A stretch of 64,000 bases of DNA, taken from assembly GCA_035516155.1 (NCBI GenBank), contig DATJAP010000016.1:62001-126000 (forward strand), written 5' to 3'. This DNA is from JAJYKN01 sp035516155 (GTDB taxonomy: Bacteria; Nitrospirota; UBA9217). Numbering within the stretch: position 1 is the stretch's first letter; every line of letters starts with the position of its first letter. Positions 28,900-37,609 of this stretch are shown here, piece after piece. A program made the position numbers and the translations under genes. A model generated the notes under the pieces. That model saw only the letters and a list, made by a program, of their open reading frames with translations. It made no database searches and had not been told where the DNA came from.

Positions 28900-29388
28900 A
28901 TGAAAAGGAACTCTGTACTGGTTCTTAAAAACCTCACGTACACGCTATTTATACCGGGCACCGTAACGGTCCTCGTGCCATACAAGCTCTTAACCCGCAA
29001 TTCCACAGTAATGCCGTCATCTTGGGGACCGCCACAAATCCTTGCTCTTGTATTATTATCGATGGGGATAGGCATCTTTACGCGTTGCATCTGGGATTTT
29101 ATCCACACTGGCCGCGGGACGCCCTCTCCCTTTGAACCTCCGCGTAGCCTAGTGATTCAAGGGTTTTATAGGAATGTCAGAAATCCACTGTACCTTGGCT
29201 TACTTGCAGTGCTCTTGGGGGAGTCTGCTTTTTTCGAATCATGGTCACTGATACGGTATGCGGCTGGTTATTTTATCACTGTTCATTTGTTTGTTGTTTT
29301 TTATGAGGAACCTCACCTGGGCCACCTGTTCGGCAAGCAATATGATAACTATCGGAAAAGCGTGAGAAGATGGATCCCGGGGAGATAA
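28900..29388 (+). CDS. Isoprenylcysteine carboxyl methyltransferase-like membrane protein
   Basis: 162 residues with about three to four hydrophobic helices. The C-terminal half carries the ICMT/phospholipid methyltransferase pattern: GFYRNVRNPLYLGLL, then an EEPHLGHLFGKQYDNYRKSV block and RWIPGR at the end. Such bacterial proteins are predicted S-adenosylmethionine-dependent methyltransferases in the membrane; the substrate is not known. The start ATG lacks a clear ribosome-binding site. It faces the end of the selenoprotein gene. Confidence 0.85.
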   Translation: MKRNSVLVLKNLTYTLFIPGTVTVLVPYKLLTRNSTVMPSSWGPPQILALVLLSMGIGIFTRCIWDFIHTGRGTPSPFEPPRSLVIQGFYRNVRNPLYLGLLAVLLGESAFFESWSLIRYAAGYFITVHLFVVFYEEPHLGHLFGKQYDNYRKSVRRWIPGR

Positions 29389-29544
29389 AATTATTCGAGA
29401 GGCGTGGAAAAATCTCTTCACGCCCCCGAAGACCCGGACCTTGCCGTTCAGCAATGAAAGCAATGATCATCTCGGCAAGGATTAAGCTCGTCTTTGATAA
29501 TCATTCATATGGTTCCCGAAGCCAACCTTTTTTTCTGCCAATCC

Positions 29545-31281
29545 TTATTTTGTGATAACTTTGCTTACTGGGTTACTGCCGGGGAATGGAGCAAAATAAT
29601 GAGAATGTTGCCCTTTCCCGCCTGTGATGATGATCTGCAAATATTCCGGTTTAAGGGTGATCGGGACAAGTGTATCTGGAGTGACTTCACCAAACTTTTC
29701 TTTAAAAACAGCCTGATTAGGGCATGCCTTTGCCCAGGCGGAAAAGGGAATACGGGCCTTCTCCCAGATGACTTTCCTGATCTGATCTTTTGTCCATCCA
29801 GCCTTTGCATAGATATCTGCATGCTCAGGACCTAGCCCTATGACGTGAGGCTGTTCCATCTGGCTTGTCCAGCAGGGACCTCCAATACTCAGCAATGGAG
29901 AGACCGCATGGCTGAACCAATTCGAAAGCTCTTCAGGGGTAGCACTCCACAAATCTACCACGTCTATAGGAGGCCAGATACCCATCAGGGTCACCACACT
30001 TTCTGTCCTCTTAAACCCCTTTTCAACGTGGTACGGCTGCCATCCCTTGGGAAGGGCATCCTCATTCTCCCCAAAGATCCAGGCAACAAAATCTGCGGGT
30101 GAACCAAGAGTGGTTTTTTTAGGCGATGGAGGTTTTGAGCCACCCACAACAGCCGCGATTAAATCAATGGCATAACCTAGGGAAGCATTGGCATGGTGCA
30201 TCCGGCTCGCGGCTCCCTGACTGTATGCAAGGCCAATCTCCTTCACAATCGGGCCGTTCACTATCACGAGCGCGCCGATAGAGCCTGTGGATGTGGCTGA
30301 ACCGCGCCAGTTTGCTTCAGGTGACAGGAGCGCCTCCATGGCTGCTATAAGCACAGGCATATATTCAGGCTTGCATCCAGCCATGACCGCATGGGTCGCC
30401 ACCAGCTCAACAGTAAGGGATCCCATTCTCGGGGGAACCTGCCCGAGAACATCACTCGGTTTGCGGCTGGTCCCCTTCAGCATCGCTGCAACTTTTTCTG
30501 GCGTGGGAGGTACTATGGGCAGGCCAAGGGACCAACCTTTTTCAAAAAACAGGGTGTTTGTATCCTGACCCGTGTCTTTGAACGTAAATCGCTCTGCCGG
30601 ATAGGGTGGCTTCTTGGGTGGCATTTCGGCCGTCGGTTTCCATCTTGTTGCGGCATAGAGGATAGCGGGGAAGGCATCCTTGGCCTTTTGCGTTATCTCT
30701 TCGATCGCAATCCCCCCCATAGGATGGGGTACAACAACGAAGCTCATATCAGCGACACCTTGACTCATTGCGGTATCCTTCGACAGTCCGATAAACTCAG
30801 ACGTAGCAAGAGTAACAGTGGGAATACCCATTTTTTCCAGATTGAGCTGGTCAACTACCAGCCACGAGGTGCAGGAGCCTCAATCGGCCTGCCCGGCAAT
30901 CACAAGATCCGGTTTGAATGCGGCTATGCGCTGTGCAAGCTGCCTGCTCTTTTCCGGATTCTGACTGATTATTTTTACTTCCGGGGCGTCTTGCCAGGCC
31001 TTGATGATCCTTATGTTCTTTACGGTTTCACTGAGGAGCATCGCGATCTGGTTCATAAAATTGTCTCCGTTCTGTTTTCCGTTCCACTGGAGCACGACGG
31101 TCTTTCCTTCGAGATTGGCGGGATGGGGATTGACCTTCATCGGTTCAATGTTGACGACACCCTCGGGGTTAATCAGTGTCATCTCTTTGGCTACCTCCTG
31201 AGAAAATGCAATGGCAGGCAAAGCAAACAGGGTAGCCGAAAGTAAAATTTTTTTAAAGCCTCCGCACGTTTTTCTTTTCAT
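29545..31281 (-). CDS. UGSC-family selenoprotein, exported (Sec encoded by in-frame UGA)
   Basis: One continuous 578-residue frame if the TGA at 30880-30882 is read as selenocysteine (residue 134). The upstream 133 residues end in VIAGQAD and the frame resumes GSCTSWLVVDQLNLEKMGIP, giving the D-U-G-S-C signature of the UGSC selenoprotein family. The N-terminus (MKRKTCGGFKKILLSATLFA) is a signal peptide with likely cleavage near AFS-QE, so the protein is probably periplasmic. A large domain follows Sec (about residues 200-578: LGLPIVPPTPEKVAAML, RGSATSTGSIGALVIVNGP, GGPCWTSQMEQPHV). The ATG at 31281 has an AGGAGGG site; a hairpin just after the UGA fits a bacterial SECIS. A redox role is inferred from U/C chemistry; the substrate is unknown. 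Alternatively a nonsense-mutated gene, which the motif and hairpin argue against. Confidence 0.88.
30845..30863 (-). promoter_or_regulatory. SECIS-like hairpin downstream of the Sec codon
   Basis: On the transcript the stem GGCUGGU pairs with ACCAGCU around the five-base loop AGUUG. The loop begins 24 bases after the UGA, inside the 16-37 base spacing known for bacterial SECIS elements, and contains the expected GU. It lies within coding sequence and is compatible with the protein frame. Confidence 0.72.
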
Positions 31282-31658
31282 GGTAACATCCCTCCTTTGT
31301 TGTGCCATCACTTTTCAACAGGGTATCCGGCCTTTATCCATCCCCTAATGGATGGATCAAACAGAACCTTTATGTTGAATCTATCTCTGTTAACTGCGCT
31401 GCCAGGTCGGAACTGTCAGACTCGCCGGGGCCGCAGTTGCAATGGATGATTATCATCCTATCTCGAGGAATCTGTTTTGCGTCTCCTTGGGGTTAGTTTC
31501 AGAACCCACGGACCGTTATTATATAGTACAGTATCCACTTTTTCCCCTCGGGGAACTACACCCCCTCGATCGCTTTGGCAAGCCGCTCGAACCAGCGCAC
31601 TCGCGTCAAGTGGGCTTGGCCATCTTTCCCCTGTCGACTGCGATCCAAGATCCAATCG
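31282..31658. other. Gap between the frameshifted monooxygenase and the selenoprotein gene
   Basis: No complete gene. On the minus strand the part nearest the monooxygenase still reads like coding sequence (a short run ending WFERLAKAIEGV before a stop near 31560), possibly another decayed fragment of the same GC-rich block. Confidence 0.3.
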
Positions 31659-32634
31659 TTATCGGTCGAGCACCAGCGGCGGCCGCCGGGTGAGCAGCTC
31701 CGAAGCCTCGTGCACCACTCGCTCGATCACGTCACATGCCGAGGGAATGTCGTGAATGAGCCCTGGGCCTCTCCCGCAATCGCAGCAGCAATGTCGAAGT
31801 CACCTGCCTCGCGCGCCGCCGCATACTTCGCCGACTCTTCGTCCAAGTGACGCATGAGTTCGATTTCACGCCCAAACCAGCGATCCGTTTGAGCGTTGCA
31901 TAGGCACCGCCCGGTAAACGGGGCCGGCCACACGTTACGCCGGGAGATATCGAACACGATGCTTCGCAACGTGTCGTCGCCCGTGGCTTCGCGAATGCGC
32001 TCCTTTGCTGCCTGAGCCCCGGCAGCCTCCCGCGAGGCATAGAACCGTGTGCCCATGAGTATGCCTGAAGCGCCTAGCATGAGCGCAGCCGCCAGCCCAC
32101 GTCCATCGGCGATCCCGCCCGCAGCCGCGATTGGTATGCTTGTCCCGATCGCGTCAACGACTTCCGGCACCAGCGAGATTAGCCCGCGTGATGCTCCGTG
32201 TCCGCCTGCTTCGGTGCCCTGCACGACTAGAATGTCCGCGCCGACTGCGACAGCCTCCTTTGCAAGAGCGACCGACTGGATCTGACATATAAGGATCGCG
32301 CCTGTACGCTTGATCCGATCCACGAATGGCTTTGGGTCGCCGAAGGAAAGCATGATCGCTACGGGTTTGCGTTCCAGCGCGAGGTCGAGAAGCATCTGTT
32401 GCTTCGCCATGCTCCAGGTAATGAAGCCTACGCCGAAGAGCGCGTGAGACTGTTCGAGCAAATCGAGTTCCCGGGAGAGCCACTGTTCATCGCCGTACCC
32501 GCCCCCCAGAATGCCAAATCCGCCGGCGGCGCTCACCGCCGCCGTTAGACGCGCATCGGCTACTCGATCCATTAGCGCGAGCAGGACCGGTGGTCGATGC
32601 CAAGCAGTTGTGTAATCGATGTGGTGATCGACAT
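31659..32634 (-). pseudogene. Nitronate monooxygenase, two frameshifts
   Basis: FMN-dependent nitronate monooxygenase (2-nitropropane dioxygenase) family. The original frame would begin at the ATG at 32634 (MSITTSITQLLGIDH) and lose its frame near 32589, where one base is missing before PVLLALMDRVADARL. The main block (residues AAVSAAGGFGILGGGYGD through VVQGTEAGGHGASRG and AAAGGIADGRGLAAAL) is intact. A second one-base loss near 31762 turns the family C-terminus (GLIHDIPSACDVIERVV) into an early stop; the natural stop is at 31659-31661. The block is more GC-rich than its surroundings. Either a transferred gene now decaying or two sequencing deletions in C/G runs. Confidence 0.82.
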
Positions 32635-33284
32635 TCAGGCCCCCGTTGGCTAATGCGGCGCCAACAACACAAGGTATTTGTTTCTCATAGCGCCCTCATT
32701 TAAACAAAGCGCATTTTATTGTTTTTGTAGAAGTAACTTTACAGACTATTTATCACTGCAGGGTCAGACACATCGTCACCAACCAGTAAGTTGAATGCTG
32801 GTAAAAATATAAATCTTGAAAAAGAGAGTTTTTAAAATGAAAGGTTTTACTTCTCGGCTTTTAAAAAAATTATATCATGTTTTCGATCTTTATGTGAGCC
32901 GAGGTTCTGATTTGAGCGGCGTGTTTTTTAGGGTTGCTGCAAAAAAAACAAAAAAAGCGCTGTGTCATAATAAGACATGCAGAACGTCGGGTGAAAGGGA
33001 ATGTCGAGCTATGCGGACATTGCCGGATCAACAATTCTGGTTGTAACTTACAATTTCACGAAGACTCAACTGTTGCGAACTTCAGGAAGGTACGTGTTGA
33101 TAATGACGCTAGCATGACACGCATATTTCGTTATATATGGGTCTAGAAATTCGCACTCTTTTCGATTGCCGCTTGCGCAGGTTTGTAGTTGAAGTTCGCA
33201 GTAACTGCCAGAAGCGAGTCTTGCGAAGAGGAAGCTATTTATTTAAAGTTGAAAATTATTATTATCATGTAGTGCTCGGCGATA
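32635..33284. other. AT-rich gap after the monooxygenase start
   Basis: Two overlapping plus-strand open frames (32816-33046 and 32934-33146) have no good ribosome-binding sites or domains; neither is called. Could be remnants. Confidence 0.35.
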
Positions 33285-33656
33285 TTATTCGTCTTCCATG
33301 ATGAACTTAAGGTCAAAATTCATCTTTCTGATGAGTTGCTTCGCCAGATGAATGTCTTCATCGTCGACAGCACTGATATCGAGCTCGTACATATCCTTAT
33401 CGTTTTCTATCAGAACCCTGCCCTTTTCCCACTTGATTGTTTTCAACAGGATACGGTCATCCTCCGCGGATACACCTTCAAGCGAAACATCGACGCCACG
33501 CTCATGTTCAAGAAGAAAAGGCTCATACTTCGGCGAGCGTAACAGAATGAGGCTTTTGACGAAAATCGGGTTTTCGTGCCTAATTGCGAATGATACAATC
33601 ATATCTACGCCATCATCTTCGGTATTTATAAACTTAACCTTTCCAGTTCTTTTCAT
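33285..33656 (-). CDS. Hypothetical acidic protein
   Basis: 123 residues, soluble, rich in Glu, Asp and Lys, no family recognised. Begins MKRTGKVKFINTEDDGVDMI and ends KFIMEDE. The ATG at 33656 has AGAGAAGG at good spacing and gives a compact protein with mixed strand and helix pattern; the longer frame to 33716 overlaps the upstream small frame. Likely cytoplasmic. Confidence 0.6.
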   Translation of the reverse strand: MKRTGKVKFINTEDDGVDMIVSFAIRHENPIFVKSLILLRSPKYEPFLLEHERGVDVSLEGVSAEDDRILLKTIKWEKGRVLIENDKDMYELDISAVDDEDIHLAKQLIRKMNFDLKFIMEDE

Positions 33657-33669
33657 GATCGCCTTCTCT

Positions 33670-33888
33670 TTACGCAAACCAATGCTCGACTCGATGGAAT
33701 AAAAGGGCCTTTTCAAGAGATCCCTGACTACGAAATGTTATCGGAAAGATTACCTTCGTTACGAGGACAGCCCCACCGATCTGCACAATGCCTCCGATGA
33801 TATCTAAAAGGGTTGACTGAAGATAACGCTGCAGCGGGCAGAACGCCCCTGATTTGAACTCCTGAGAGCCTATATGATATATATCCAT
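33670..33888 (-). CDS. Small predicted membrane protein
   Basis: 72 residues with one hydrophobic segment (LLDIIGGIVQIGGAVLVTKV). A GGAG site lies five bases before its ATG, and it ends 13 bases before the start of the next minus-strand gene. No family recognised; it could be a chance frame. Confidence 0.35.
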   Translation of the reverse strand: MDIYHIGSQEFKSGAFCPLQRYLQSTLLDIIGGIVQIGGAVLVTKVIFPITFRSQGSLEKALLFHRVEHWFA

Positions 33889-33932
33889 TGATTCTCCATA
33901 GACTCAATTCCCTGTTACATATTCTAGTGCTG

Positions 33933-34289
33933 TCAGAATTTAATCCCTAGAGTTGCCGCTGCCTTGTTCAATTTTTTGTCAAAAGTCCAAACGGGGACGC
34001 CAGTCATAATGGCTGATGCTAGGAGATGAATATCAACATATCCCAATCCTTTACCCATCAGCCGATGAGTCTCGATAAACAGCATCACTTCTTCGTGATC
34101 AGCAAGTTGAGCTGAAGGAAGCGTAACAAGTAGTGACAGAATTTGCAACCTGTTCCTGAGGTTGCCGCAAGCCAATTCGCCTACAATGAACGGATGGCAA
34201 ATTACTTGTCCTTCATTCAACGACGATTCGAGCCCAATAGTCCCGGTTCTGAAGTGTTCGACCCATACTGAGGTATCAACAAGCATCAT
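33933..34289 (-). CDS. vapC: PIN-domain toxin of a VapBC pair
   Basis: 118-residue predicted endoribonuclease. PIN-domain acidic residues are visible in LVDTSVWVEHFR near the N-terminus, in the IVGELACGN segment, in GLGYVDIHLLASAI and in the late VWTFDKKLNKAA. Starts three bases after the antitoxin stop, so the pair is translationally coupled. Target RNA unknown. Confidence 0.88.
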   Translation of the reverse strand: MMLVDTSVWVEHFRTGTIGLESSLNEGQVICHPFIVGELACGNLRNRLQILSLLVTLPSAQLADHEEVMLFIETHRLMGKGLGYVDIHLLASAIMTGVPVWTFDKKLNKAAATLGIKF

Positions 34290-34292
34290 TTT

Positions 34293-34490
34293 TTATCTGC
34301 CTGCCTCTCTCCGCCGCGGTATCATCTTTAGTCCTTTTTCCGACCCGCCTAGACGCGCGAGCCGTTTGGCGCTCTCGATCGCTATCAGTGACTCGAGTCC
34401 GCGCCGGACGAGAGACGTTTTTTCCTTAATCCCAGTCAACTTCGCCGCCTTATTGAGCAGTTCGTCCTCTATATTTAATGTTGTTCGCAT
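34293..34490 (-). CDS. vapB: VapB-type antitoxin
   Basis: 65 residues beginning MRTTLNIEDELLNKAAKLTG, a ribbon-helix-helix DNA-binding N-terminus of the VapB/type II group, followed by a basic C-terminal toxin-binding tail (GLKMIPRRREAGR). The ATG at 34490 is set by a GAGGAG site. The AT-rich stretch just upstream contains TATGTATTAGTATGCATTA, which may be the autoregulatory operator. Confidence 0.85.
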   Translation of the reverse strand: MRTTLNIEDELLNKAAKLTGIKEKTSLVRRGLESLIAIESAKRLARLGGSEKGLKMIPRRREAGR

Positions 34491-35007
34491 AGAAGCTCCT
34501 CTCATTATAGGATATGTTAATTTATATGTATTAGTATGCATTAATTGTATACCGCTGTCAAGAGGTTTTACGCATAGACATGGCTGGTTTGCCTTGACAA
34601 AAAGCTCCTTCATGCGGAGAATTTCATCGCTTCGGGATTAATAATTTCGGAAGGAAATATTAAGTGTTAAGGGGAGGGCAACTGCAAATATTCCATGATA
34701 GCACAGGTACAATTTCAATAATCATGAGCTTCAATATTTCAATCAGAAATCCGCACTAATTTCGGTTGTGAGATGTGCAAATTTGGGAGTTGTACGTGAT
34801 AAATCTAAACTGTAACGAATTTATCGGTTACAGGGTGAACATCGCGAATTATTAACTTAGTGCACATCACATATTTCATCCTGAAGCATTCAATATCAAA
34901 ACTATCTCTATCGAATCGAGGTATCAGTCGTCATTATGAAGTAGCGCATCAACAAGCTTGAGAACTACAGAATGTTGAAGTTTTGCTGAGCGTCTCACAT
35001 GAATGGA
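34491..35007. other. Gap between VapB and the tRNA-Asn terminator
   Basis: AT-rich; holds the probable vapBC promoter and operator at its left edge. No further gene seen. Confidence 0.4.
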
Positions 35008-35043
35008 AAAGGCCTGATCTTTTATCAATAAGATCAGGCCTTA
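35008..35043 (-). terminator. Rho-independent terminator of tRNA-Asn
   Basis: Perfect hairpin: AAGGCCTGATCTT and its complement around an eight-base loop, followed on the minus strand by a short T run. Directly downstream of the tRNA. Confidence 0.85.
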
Positions 35044-35049
35044 TATCGC

Positions 35050-35125
35050 TGGCTCCCGGAGCAGGACTCGAACCTGCGACAGGGTGGTTAACAGCCACCA
35101 GCTCTACCGACTGAGCTATCCGGGA
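35050..35125 (-). tRNA. tRNA-Asn(GTT)
   Basis: Cloverleaf on the minus strand with acceptor TCCCGGA/TCCGGGA, D-stem TAGCTCAGTCGGTAGAGC, anticodon loop CTGTTAA (GTT), T-loop GGTTCGAGTCC and an encoded CCA. Confidence 0.97.
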
Positions 35126-35176
35126 ATTATTGGTTTGTTCTTTGGTTTTACATGGAACGATGAAATCAGGCTGGTA

Positions 35177-35205
35177 TAAATACCATATATAACCCGGTAT
35201 GTCAA
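35177..35205 (-). promoter_or_regulatory. Sigma-70-type promoter of tRNA-Asn
   Basis: TTGACA, 17-base spacer, TATTTA, about 50 bases before the tRNA 5' end. Confidence 0.65.
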
Positions 35206-35257
35206 TGGGTTATTTTGTTTTTAGTCCCTTCCCCTTTTATTCACGGACCCTGAAAAA

Positions 35258-35851
35258 TTAACCTTCTTGGCCCTTTTTCAACTGCATGATGACCAGTTTT
35301 GCAATCGCTTTGAGCGTATCGAACACACCCGCACCCTCGCTTGCTACGGCCTCGAAATCGGGAACATTTCTCGGATTCAACGCTTTGCGCATTTCTTCGG
35401 TTGGCACGACATTCGGAAGGTCCCGTTTGTTGTACTGAATGATCAAGGGCACCGTGTCCATGTTGTATCCCTGTTCGGCGAGGTTTAGACGAAGATTCTC
35501 GATGCTCTCGATATTGGCTTCCATGCGCTCGATCTGCGAATCAGCGACGAAGACAATGCCATCAACGCCCTTGAGTATGAGTTTGCGGCTCGCATCGTAG
35601 AAAACCTGGCCTGGAACGGTGTAAAGGTGAAACCGGGTCTTAAATCCGCGGATTTCACCGAGCGCCAGCGGCAGGAAATCAAAAAACAGGGTGCGCTCAG
35701 TTTCCGTCGCAAGAGAGATCATCTTGCCCTTGCTGTCGGGGTTGGTTTTTTTATAAATCCACTGTAGGTTAGTCGTCTTGCCACAGAGGCCGGGCCCGTA
35801 GAAGACGATCTTGCAGTTTATCTCTCGCGACGAATAATTGATAAAGGACAT
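35258..35851 (-). CDS. mglA: MglA-like small GTPase
   Basis: 197-residue Ras-like GTPase. P-loop GPGLCGKTTN; switch region with SLATETERTLFFDFLPL; the MglA-type PM3 motif YTVPGQVFYDASRKLIL (Thr-Val-Pro-Gly-Gln rather than Asp-x-x-Gly); base recognition NKRDLP; and a late SEGAGVF. In Myxococcus, MglA sets cell polarity and drives gliding or pilus reversal with MglB. It is directly downstream of a roadblock protein (50-base gap), the normal MglB-MglA arrangement. The start has AAGGAGAG upstream. Confidence 0.93.
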   Translation of the reverse strand: MSFINYSSREINCKIVFYGPGLCGKTTNLQWIYKKTNPDSKGKMISLATETERTLFFDFLPLALGEIRGFKTRFHLYTVPGQVFYDASRKLILKGVDGIVFVADSQIERMEANIESIENLRLNLAEQGYNMDTVPLIIQYNKRDLPNVVPTEEMRKALNPRNVPDFEAVASEGAGVFDTLKAIAKLVIMQLKKGQEG

Positions 35852-35901
35852 GGGATCGTAATCTCTCTCCTTGCGCTTATGGGGGAATACTCCAGGCCGG
35901 C

Positions 35902-36396
35902 TTAACCAAAGAGCTTATCGATGTCTTCGTCGGTAATCTCGGCAAAGGGAGATTCGCTGCCTTTGCCCGGACCTTTTTCCGTTTCCACTTTTTGCAGGAG
36001 TTGGTTGAATATGTTGCCGAGGACTTCGGCGCTCTTTTTCACGCGGAGTCGAACGAGTCCCAAAGAAGAGCGCTGATCGAAAATGACAACGAGGATAACG
36101 CGCTGACCAATAATAGAAATATGGATATTATCCCGCGCACCCTCGTGGAAGAGGATGGAAAATTCCTTCTCACCCAGAAGCTTGGCCATGCCGCCGGTCG
36201 CTGCGATGTTGCCGGCCGTCAGCGACGCCAGCGACGTCGTATCAAGGTTATCCGTCTCACCGGTCGCTGCGATGAGCTGGCCGTTTTTGTCTACAAGAAA
36301 GACCACCTTTGCGTTCGCCTGCTGAAGAAGACGCTGGAGTTCTCCGTCTATGTGTTTAAACTCTTCTTCATACATCACTAAATCGGAACCCAGCAT
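35902..36396 (-). CDS. mglB: Roadblock/LC7-domain protein, MglB-like
   Basis: 164 residues with a roadblock/LC7 fold: LQRLLQQANAKVVFLVDKNGQLIAATG, then DTTSLASLTAGNIAATGGMAKLLG, and VILVVIFDQRSSLGLVRLRV. MglB proteins act as GAPs for MglA. The C-terminal extension (about residues 140-164, with KGPGKGSESPFAEITDEDID) is acidic. Good GAGGAGAG site. Placed just upstream of the GTPase gene. Confidence 0.9.
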   Translation of the reverse strand: MLGSDLVMYEEEFKHIDGELQRLLQQANAKVVFLVDKNGQLIAATGETDNLDTTSLASLTAGNIAATGGMAKLLGEKEFSILFHEGARDNIHISIIGQRVILVVIFDQRSSLGLVRLRVKKSAEVLGNIFNQLLQKVETEKGPGKGSESPFAEITDEDIDKLFG

Positions 36397-36509
36397 GTCT
36401 GTCTCTCCTCATTCAAACAGTTCCGCCCACTACAAAATGCTCAGTTGACGTTATTAAACCATATTAATCGTGAGAATTCAAGCTTTTTTTGGCTCTTCCT
36501 CCATGTAAA

Positions 36510-36540
36510 AATAGCCGAGGGTGTATCTCCCCCGGCTATT
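36510..36540 (-). terminator. Terminator after porB
   Basis: AATAGCCGGGGG pairs with CCCTCGGCTATT around a short loop and is followed by TTTT on the minus strand, 27 bases after the porB stop. Confidence 0.8.
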
Positions 36541-36566
36541 CTTGATCGGTATCACTGTTGTGAAAA

Positions 36567-37520
36567 TCAGCTCTTGGACATCTCCTGAAGCTTTTTCAGA
36601 CTCTCCCAGTCTTCGTCCACGAGCTTCTGGAACCGCTCCAGCAGCGCCTCATTGCCCGGCGCAAAGAGGTGCTTGAACCGTCCCTGCGGCTTGAGCCATT
36701 CCGCAATTGGTTTCTTTTTTTCCTTCGGATCATAGTTGATGGTCCACTTGCCGCCCTGGACTTCATAGAGCGGCCAGTAGCACGTGTCGACCGCGAGCCG
36801 GGAAAGAAGAATCGAATCGTTGGTCTGAGACCTCCACCCGCGGTTGCAGGGAGCGACAACGCCCATATAGGCAGGCCCATTTGTTGCCAACGCTTTTTTC
36901 ACTTTCATCATGAGGTCCTTCCAGTTATGCGGCGATGCCTGGGCGGCATAAGCCACATTATGGGCGGCCATGATGCGCGTGAGGTCTTTGCGGCGCTGTG
37001 TCTTTCCCTGAATTTTAGAGCCCACGGGCTGGGTGGTTGTGTCCGCGCCGAGGGGCGTGGCGCTCGAACGCTGGATACCGGTGTTCATGTAGGCGCCGTT
37101 GTCGTAACAAATGTACAGGAGCTGGTGACCCCTCTCCATTGCGCCAGAAAGCGCCTGGAAACCGATATCATAGGTGCCGCCGTCGCCACCGAATGCAATG
37201 AATTTGATGTCCTTGCTGATTTTGCCTTTTTTCCGGAGCACACGATACATCGTTTCTATCCCGGAGGCCGTGGCAGCGGCGTTTTCAAATGCGCTGTGCA
37301 TCCAGGGCACTTGCCAAGCCGTGTAGGGGAACAGGCAGGTCGACACCTCGAGGCAACCCGTGGCATTCGCAATCACCACCGGTTCGTCTATGGCCAGGAG
37401 AACCTGGCGCACAACCGTCGGGGCGCCGCACCCGGAACACATCCGGTGTCCGCCGGTGAGCTGATTCGGCTTGTGTGACAGCGATTTAAGAGTCAGGGGT
37501 TTTTCCTGTGTTGTGCTCAT
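36567..37520 (-). CDS. porB: 2-oxoacid (pyruvate):ferredoxin oxidoreductase, beta subunit
   Basis: ThDP-binding subunit of the four-subunit enzyme that oxidises pyruvate (or a related 2-oxoacid) with CoA to acetyl-CoA, CO2 and reduced ferredoxin. 317 residues. Cys residues in GGHRMCSGCGAPTV and NATGCLEVST are iron-sulfur ligands of the family. The ThDP motif reads FGGDGGTYDIGFQALSGAM followed by CYDNGAYMNTGIQRS. The ATG at 37520 has GGAGAAG upstream; a longer start exists. Last gene of the por set, 90 bases after porA, with a terminator behind it. Confidence 0.94.
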   Translation of the reverse strand: MSTTQEKPLTLKSLSHKPNQLTGGHRMCSGCGAPTVVRQVLLAIDEPVVIANATGCLEVSTCLFPYTAWQVPWMHSAFENAAATASGIETMYRVLRKKGKISKDIKFIAFGGDGGTYDIGFQALSGAMERGHQLLYICYDNGAYMNTGIQRSSATPLGADTTTQPVGSKIQGKTQRRKDLTRIMAAHNVAYAAQASPHNWKDLMMKVKKALATNGPAYMGVVAPCNRGWRSQTNDSILLSRLAVDTCYWPLYEVQGGKWTINYDPKEKKKPIAEWLKPQGRFKHLFAPGNEALLERFQKLVDEDWESLKKLQEMSKS

Positions 37521-37609
37521 TCTCTTCTCCTTGGATATAACCACAAAGCAGCTGAGGGAATCAACGCTCGACTCTCCTCGTCCTCTGCGTCATTTGCGGT
37601 TGACTTTTA

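Noticed and set aside
29545..30831. Stand-alone 428-residue protein
   Set aside because: Its N-terminus is only the first Met after the UGA, without a ribosome-binding site; it is the C-terminal part of the selenoprotein.
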